A stretch of DNA of 12,154 bases from Bordetella parapertussis (GTDB taxonomy: Bacteria > Pseudomonadota > Gammaproteobacteria > Burkholderiales > Burkholderiaceae_B). The notes under the pieces are model-generated. The model was not told where the DNA came from. It did not search any database and saw nothing but the letters and a program-made list of their open reading frames with translations. Below, one piece after another: positions 8,240-12,154 of this stretch. The DNA lies in NCBI GenBank assembly GCA_945862495.1, contig CAMAYM010000076.1:1-12154 (forward strand), written 5' to 3'. How positions within the stretch are numbered: position 1 is the first letter of the stretch; every line of letters starts with the position of its first letter. The position numbers were made by a program, and so were the translations under genes.

Positions 8240-8764
8240 TTCGAGGATACGCGACACCGTGTGATCAATCATTTCTTCGATTGATTTGGGGCGATGATAA
8301 AAAGCCGGAAGTGGCGGAAAAACGATGCCCCCCATCTCGGTGACCGAAGTCATATTGCGCAAGTGCGCCAAGTTGAAAGGCGTTTCTCGAACAACCATTA
8401 CGAGGCGACGACGTTCCTTGAGCGTGACATCGGCTGCACGTGTGATGAGATTGTCGGACAAGCCCATCGCGACAGCAGCCAACGTACGCATCGAACAAGG
8501 CACCACAATCATGCCGGCTGTCTCAAACGCTCCACTCGCCAGGGTCGCCCCTACATCGCGAATGCTATGCATCTTGTCAGCAAGCGCATACACCTCATGC
8601 CGACCGATATCCAACTCGTGCTTGATGTTTAAGACACCCGAGCCGGAAATGACTAAATGCGTCTCGACATCGGGCGCATGCGTGCGCAATGTTTGAAGCA
8701 TGCGCACGGCATACAGGGAACCTGTGGCCCCCGTGATACCAATCACAAGCCGACGCTTGCTCAC
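8189..8764 (-). CDS. ubiX: Flavin prenyltransferase UbiX
   Basis: UbiX joins a dimethylallyl group to FMN, making the prenylated flavin cofactor that UbiD-type decarboxylases need in ubiquinone synthesis. The protein has 191 residues, against 189 in E. coli. The FMN-binding opening is [15 protein letters not shown] (9-23). The central conserved run [24 protein letters not shown] spans 106-129 and is followed by [31 protein letters not shown] lies near the end. The start is GTG, overlapping the grxD stop by 4 bp (GTGA), with no obvious ribosome-binding site, so it is probably translated by coupling to grxD. It is the last gene of the hemA-to-ubiX run. Its 3' end overlaps ttcA, and no intrinsic terminator is visible. 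Confidence 0.95.
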   Translation of the reverse strand: MSKRRLVIGITGATGSLYAVRMLQTLRTHAPDVETHLVISGSGVLNIKHELDIGRHEVYALADKMHSIRDVGATLASGAFETAGMIVVPCSMRTLAAVAMGLSDNLITRAADVTLKERRRLVMVVRETPFNLAHLRNMTSVTEMGGIVFPPLPAFYHRPKSIEEMIDHTVSRILELVGIDVKGPKWEGTGA

Positions 8765-9087
8765 GCGGTGGCGCCAGCCTGGACCAATGCTGTTTTGAGC
8801 TCACCGCTCGCGTCCATCTCACCCATGATGTCAGAGCCGCCGATAAATTCGCCGCCCACATAAAGCTGGGGAACCGTTGGCCACTGCGAAAAAGTCTTGA
8901 TGCCGCTGCGGACTTCTTCGTCCTCGAGCACGTTGACCGTCACGAGTTTGGTGACGCCGTTGCTTTTGAGGATTTCGATCGCGCGGCCTGAAAAACCACA
9001 CTGTGGCGCTTGGGCTGTGCCTTTCATAAACAACACAACTGGATTGTTTGTGACCGTGTCACGGATAAATTGCTGGACGTCGCTCAT
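8761..9087 (-). CDS. grxD: Monothiol glutaredoxin (Grx4 type)
   Basis: Monothiol glutaredoxins hold and pass on [2Fe-2S] clusters, with glutathione as a ligand, and take part in iron balance. The protein has 108 residues, a normal length. The active site CGFS has Cys30 within KGTAQAPQCGFSGRAIEIL. TVPQLYVGGEFIGGSDIM (71-88) carries the cis-proline and glutathione-binding signatures. The ATG has AGGA about 8 nt upstream. It begins 71 bp after prmC, the largest spacing in this run apart from hemA-prfA, with a candidate promoter in the gap. Co-location with hemA and ubiX is typical of Burkholderiales. Confidence 0.97.
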   Translation of the reverse strand: MSDVQQFIRDTVTNNPVVLFMKGTAQAPQCGFSGRAIEILKSNGVTKLVTVNVLEDEEVRSGIKTFSQWPTVPQLYVGGEFIGGSDIMGEMDASGELKTALVQAGATA

Positions 9088-9128
9088 GATGTTCCTAATC
9101 GATAAAATGTAGGTCGCACTAAAAACTT

Positions 9129-9134
9129 ATTATA
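9129..9134 (-). promoter_or_regulatory. Candidate internal promoter -10 box for grxD-ubiX
   Basis: A perfect TATAAT lies on the minus strand in the prmC-grxD gap, 42 bp before the grxD ATG. The region where a -35 is expected reads GTTTTT or GGTTTT, a poor match, and no extended -10 TG is present. It could give grxD and ubiX expression independent of hemA, or be chance in an AT-rich gap. Confidence 0.35.
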
Positions 9135-9158
9135 AGAGGCAGCGAAGGGATAAAAACC

Positions 9159-9974
9159 CTATTTCCACACACCGCCGGTCACACGTGGCAAATTCGCCAA
9201 ATCTGTATGTGTTTGTACCGCCGTAAACCCCGCGCGCGTGAGCATCAGGCTAACGGTTTCGGCCTGATCATAACCATGCTCGAGCCAGAGATGGCCCCCT
9301 GGCAAGAGATGCAAACCAGCCCCTGAGATGATTTGTGCAAGGGCTGACAAGCCATCCGCACCATCTGTAAGTGCCTGAGCGGGCTCAAACCTCAAGTCCC
9401 CATGATGCAAATGCGCGTCTTGCACAGCAATATAGGGAGGATTGGACACAATGAGCTTGAATCGCCCCTCCGGCGGCAGGGCCTCAAACCAGCTTCCTTG
9501 CCACCACTGAATGCGGGCGCTCAGCGCTTGTGCGTTTCGCTGAGCTACGCTCAGGGCCTCCACACTCAAGTCGGTAGCCGTCACCCGTGCATCTGGGCGA
9601 GCCAATGCCAGACTGATCGCGACAATACCGCTTCCCGTTCCCATATCTAGCACTGCGGGCGCCATACATCCATCCAGAGAGGCCAAGGCCACCTCAACCA
9701 ATAACTCAGTTTCAGGACGTGGAATCAACACGACGGGGGTCACCTCAAAACGATGGCCCATAAACTCACGCCAACCGACCAGATGTGCCATGGGGACGCC
9801 CTGGCGACGCTGCGCGGCAAGCGTGAGGAATTTTGCAACATCCTCTGGCGACAATGGGTCCGTATCGTGTGCAAGTAACCACTCACGTGGCTTGTGTAAC
9901 ACACACTCAAGCAGCATACGAGCCTCAAGGCGAGGCAAGCCGCACAGCTGCAAAAGAGATTGCCCTGTCTGCAT
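9159..9974 (-). CDS. prmC: Release factor glutamine methyltransferase PrmC
   Basis: PrmC (HemK) methylates the glutamine of the GGQ motif in release factors RF1 and RF2, speeding peptide release. The protein has 271 residues, slightly short of the 277 in E. coli because of a brief N-terminus. The N-terminal helical domain covers about 1-75. The Rossmann methyltransferase domain has PRPETE at 85-90, the S-adenosylmethionine motif DMGTGSG at 110-116, and the catalytic NPPY at 178-181. HHGDLRFEPAQAL follows, a family signature near the substrate site. The ATG shares one base with the prfA stop (TGATG), so the methyltransferase is coupled in translation to its own substrate. Confidence 0.97.
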   Translation of the reverse strand: MQTGQSLLQLCGLPRLEARMLLECVLHKPREWLLAHDTDPLSPEDVAKFLTLAAQRRQGVPMAHLVGWREFMGHRFEVTPVVLIPRPETELLVEVALASLDGCMAPAVLDMGTGSGIVAISLALARPDARVTATDLSVEALSVAQRNAQALSARIQWWQGSWFEALPPEGRFKLIVSNPPYIAVQDAHLHHGDLRFEPAQALTDGADGLSALAQIISGAGLHLLPGGHLWLEHGYDQAETVSLMLTRAGFTAVQTHTDLANLPRVTGGVWK

Positions 9975-11056
9975 CAGACGTCGTCGCCAAGTGCTGCAAG
10001 TAGCTCAGCTTGATGCTCCGCAATTAGAGCGCCCGTCACCTCACTGAGATCGCCTTCCACAATGGCGCCTAATTTATATAGCGTCAGATTAATGCGATGG
10101 TCCGTCAAGCGACCCTGCGGGAAGTTATAAGTGCGAATACGCTCAGAGCGATCACCTGAGCCCACCAAACTTTTACGCTGCGCAGCTTCTTTGTCATGCT
10201 GCTCACGCTGCACTTTGTCTTTGAGACGCGCGGCCAACACCTGCATGGCTTTGTCTTTGTTGCGATGCTGTGAACGATCGTCTTGACACTCCACCACTAA
10301 ACCTGTGGGTAAGTGAGTGATTCGCACGGCGGAATCTGTCTTGTTGATGTGCTGACCACCGGCGCCGCTCGCGCGAAAAGTATCAATCCTCAAATCACTG
10401 GGGTTGATCACAATATCGGTCGCGGCATCAGCCTCAGGCATCACCGCCACGGTGCACGCGGAGGTATGAATGCGCCCCTGCGCTTCGGTCGCGGGCACAC
10501 GCTGGACGCGGTGCGCACCGGACTCAAACTTAAGACGCCCATAGGCTCCGTCGCCATCAATGCGCACAATCACTTCCTTGTAACCACCCAGCTCAGACGG
10601 ACTTTCAGACATGAGCTCGACGCGCCAACCTTGCTGTTCGGCATAGCGCGTATACATTCTCAGCAAATCGCCTGAAAACAGCGCACTCTCGTCCCCACCC
10701 GTGCCAGCGCGAATTTCTACAAAGACGCTTCGCCCGTCGTCAGGATCTTTAGGCAACAACTGCAGTTGCAAATCAGCACCGAGAGTTTCGATCCGCGCTT
10801 TGCACGCCTCGATTTCCTCGAGCGCCATCGCTTTCATCTCGGGATCGTCCAGCATCTCCTTGGCGCCCGCCAGATCGGCATTCGCCCCTTCGAAGGCTTC
10901 GAATGCCTTAACGACAGGCTCCAGCTCGGCGCGTTCACGCGAAAGCTTACGAAACTGATTCATGTCATTGGCCGCATCAGGCTCTGAAAGCAAGGCATCC
11001 ACCTCGACCAAGCGACGGGACAAGTGCTCAAGGCGAGCGCGCATTGATGGTTTCAT
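9974..11056 (-). CDS. prfA: Peptide chain release factor 1
   Basis: RF1 ends translation at UAG and UAA codons. The protein has 360 residues, the same as E. coli. PAT at 188-190, in [10 protein letters not shown], is the anticodon-like tripeptide that reads these stops. GGQ at 233-235, in [15 protein letters not shown], triggers peptide release, and Gln235 is the PrmC target. The start [12 protein letters not shown] is preferred to the methionine at residue 5 because MKPS is the conserved opening of the family. Neither start has a recognisable ribosome-binding site, since the bases just before the ATG read CTTTCCTC. hemA ends 80 bp upstream. Several genes here, including hemA, atpI, prmC and ttcA, end in TAG and so depend on this factor. 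Confidence 0.98.
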   Translation of the reverse strand: MKPSMRARLEHLSRRLVEVDALLSEPDAANDMNQFRKLSRERAELEPVVKAFEAFEGANADLAGAKEMLDDPEMKAMALEEIEACKARIETLGADLQLQLLPKDPDDGRSVFVEIRAGTGGDESALFSGDLLRMYTRYAEQQGWRVELMSESPSELGGYKEVIVRIDGDGAYGRLKFESGAHRVQRVPATEAQGRIHTSACTVAVMPEADAATDIVINPSDLRIDTFRASGAGGQHINKTDSAVRITHLPTGLVVECQDDRSQHRNKDKAMQVLAARLKDKVQREQHDKEAAQRKSLVGSGDRSERIRTYNFPQGRLTDHRINLTLYKLGAIVEGDLSEVTGALIAEHQAELLAALGDDV

Positions 11057-11136
11057 GAGGAAAGTCTTGTTTTAAAAAGTTTGGGGAGCTTGAACGGTTG
11101 ATCACCCGCGAGTCGCGAGCCAAGTCAGCAAAGTCG

Positions 11137-12154
11137 CTAACGCCGATCGGATCCAGACGGAAATATACGTGGCAACCAGCCGAGCAGCTGTTGGCGCTCT
11201 GCTTCTTCGCTATGGTTAAGCGCGGCCAGCGTGCCATGCAAATATTTTTGTGTCAGACCATGCGCAAGCTGCTCGAGCACCGCCTCGGGCGACTCACCCT
11301 TCGCAAGCATCCGACGGGCGCGGTCTAGCTCTTGGGCCTGCACCGCCTGGGCGGTTGTTTGCAGATCACGAATCACGGGTACATTGGCTCTAACTTGCAT
11401 CCAATGCATGAAGTTTCTGACGCGGGTATCAATGATGGCTTCGGCCTGCACGACGGCAGAGCGTCTGGCTTCGGTACCACTTTGCACGACCGCGCCAAGA
11501 TCGTCCACCGAGTAAAGGTAGACATCATCAAGCTGCGCAACCTCAGGTTCAATATCGCGAGGCACTGCCAAATCCACCATCACGATCGGCTTGCGCTTAC
11601 GTTGTTTGGTGGCACGCTCGACCATACCTAGACCTAATAAGGGCAAGGTACTGGCCGTACAGGACACCACCACATCGAATTCGGCTAAACGCTCTGGCAA
11701 ATCCGCCAAGCGCATCGTCGTAGCAGAGAAACGGTTGGCTAAGGACTCAGCGCGTTCAAGCGTGCGATTGGCGACGACAATGGCACCAGGCTGTCGCGCA
11801 GCAAAGTGCGTCGCACACAGCTCAATCATTTCTCCGGCTCCAATAAAGAGCACCTTGGAGGTCGTTAACTCGCCAAATACGCGCTCAGCGAGTCGCACAG
11901 CAGCGGCTGCCATCGAGACAGATTGCGCACCGATTGCCGTCGTGGACCGGACTTCTTTGGCCACTGAAAAAGTACGCTGGAAGAGCTGATGCAACAGCGT
12001 TCCGAGAGCACCCGCATCATTCGCGGCGCGCACGGCATCTTTCATCTGACCCAAAATTTGTGGCTCACCCAATACCATGGAGTCCAAGCCACTCGCGACC
12101 CGAAACGCATGACGCACGGCATCATCTCGGCCATGCAAATACACGTGTGGGGCA
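11137..12154 (-). CDS. hemA: Glutamyl-tRNA reductase, 5' end outside window
   Basis: HemA reduces glutamyl-tRNA(Glu) with NADPH to glutamate-1-semialdehyde, the first committed step of tetrapyrrole (heme) synthesis in the C5 pathway. The visible 339 codons start inside the catalytic domain. The GTG at 12144 is an internal valine, since the frame stays open to the window edge, and the catalytic cysteine lies in the missing part. Present are the conserved [21 protein letters not shown] region, then the NADP-binding domain with [13 protein letters not shown] (GAGEM near 11830-11840) and [22 protein letters not shown] and [17 protein letters not shown] follow, and then the helical dimerisation domain ending in a Pro- and Arg-rich tail. 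It is the first gene of the run leading to prfA and prmC. Confidence 0.97.
   Translation of the reverse strand, partial: APHVYLHGRDDAVRHAFRVASGLDSMVLGEPQILGQMKDAVRAANDAGALGTLLHQLFQRTFSVAKEVRSTTAIGAQSVSMAAAAVRLAERVFGELTTSKVLFIGAGEMIELCATHFAARQPGAIVVANRTLERAESLANRFSATTMRLADLPERLAEFDVVVSCTASTLPLLGLGMVERATKQRKRKPIVMVDLAVPRDIEPEVAQLDDVYLYSVDDLGAVVQSGTEARRSAVVQAEAIIDTRVRNFMHWMQVRANVPVIRDLQTTAQAVQAQELDRARRMLAKGESPEAVLEQLAHGLTQKYLHGTLAALNHSEEAERQQLLGWLPRIFPSGSDRR

Noticed and set aside
9147..9160. AGGG/CCCT stem near the prmC stop as a terminator
   Set aside because: It has only four base pairs with a 7-nt loop and no adequate T-run on the transcribed strand after it.
11137..12144. hemA starting at a GTG at 12144
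   Set aside because: The frame is open to the right edge and the codons before this GTG continue a HemA-like sequence. The N-terminal catalytic region, with its cysteine, must lie outside the window.

Overview
The window is a dense stretch of housekeeping chromosome, with no gap over 200 bp between genes. Gene order and protein sequences point to a betaproteobacterium of the order Burkholderiales, possibly an Alcaligenaceae-like lineage. This rests on a beta-type AtpB and a c subunit starting MTNVAF, an N-terminally extended AtpI, the order hemA-prfA-prmC-grxD-ubiX, and moderate G+C. The family-level placement is inference. I see no mobile element, CRISPR array, tRNA or rRNA.

Region 1 (1-3540, minus strand) is the first half of the F0F1 ATP synthase operon, read right to left: atpI, atpB, atpE, atpF, atpH, and the first 160 codons of atpA, which runs off the left edge. 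Upstream of atpI lie a long inverted repeat, a candidate -10 element, a perfect 22-bp tandem duplication carrying the ribosome-binding site, and a short overlapping upstream reading frame created by the duplication. The atpB-atpE gap is U-rich with a strong Shine-Dalgarno. The atpE-atpF gap holds a stable bulged hairpin. Both fit the need to make many more c subunits than other F0 subunits.

Region 2 (3613-4389, minus) is an enoyl-CoA hydratase with both catalytic glutamates, upstream of the ATP synthase operon on the same strand.

Region 3 (4426-8239, plus) diverges from it across only 36 bp. It is a tight three-gene run: an M61-family aminopeptidase with a PDZ domain, tRNA 2-selenouridine synthase (mnmH/selU) and tRNA 2-thiocytidine synthetase (ttcA). 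Two genes of this likely operon put sulfur or selenium chemistry into tRNA.

Region 4 (8189-12154, minus) converges on ttcA, and the ends of ttcA and ubiX overlap by 51 bp. In transcription order it holds hemA (5' end outside the window), prfA, prmC, grxD and ubiX. PrmC methylates the GGQ glutamine of the release factor encoded just before it. HemA starts tetrapyrrole synthesis, GrxD handles iron-sulfur clusters, and UbiX makes the prenylated flavin for UbiD-type decarboxylases of ubiquinone synthesis.

I found no convincing undescribed multi-gene system. The signals worth a second look are regulatory: the atpI leader, the atpE-atpF hairpin, the compact divergent gap, and the ttcA/ubiX antisense overlap.
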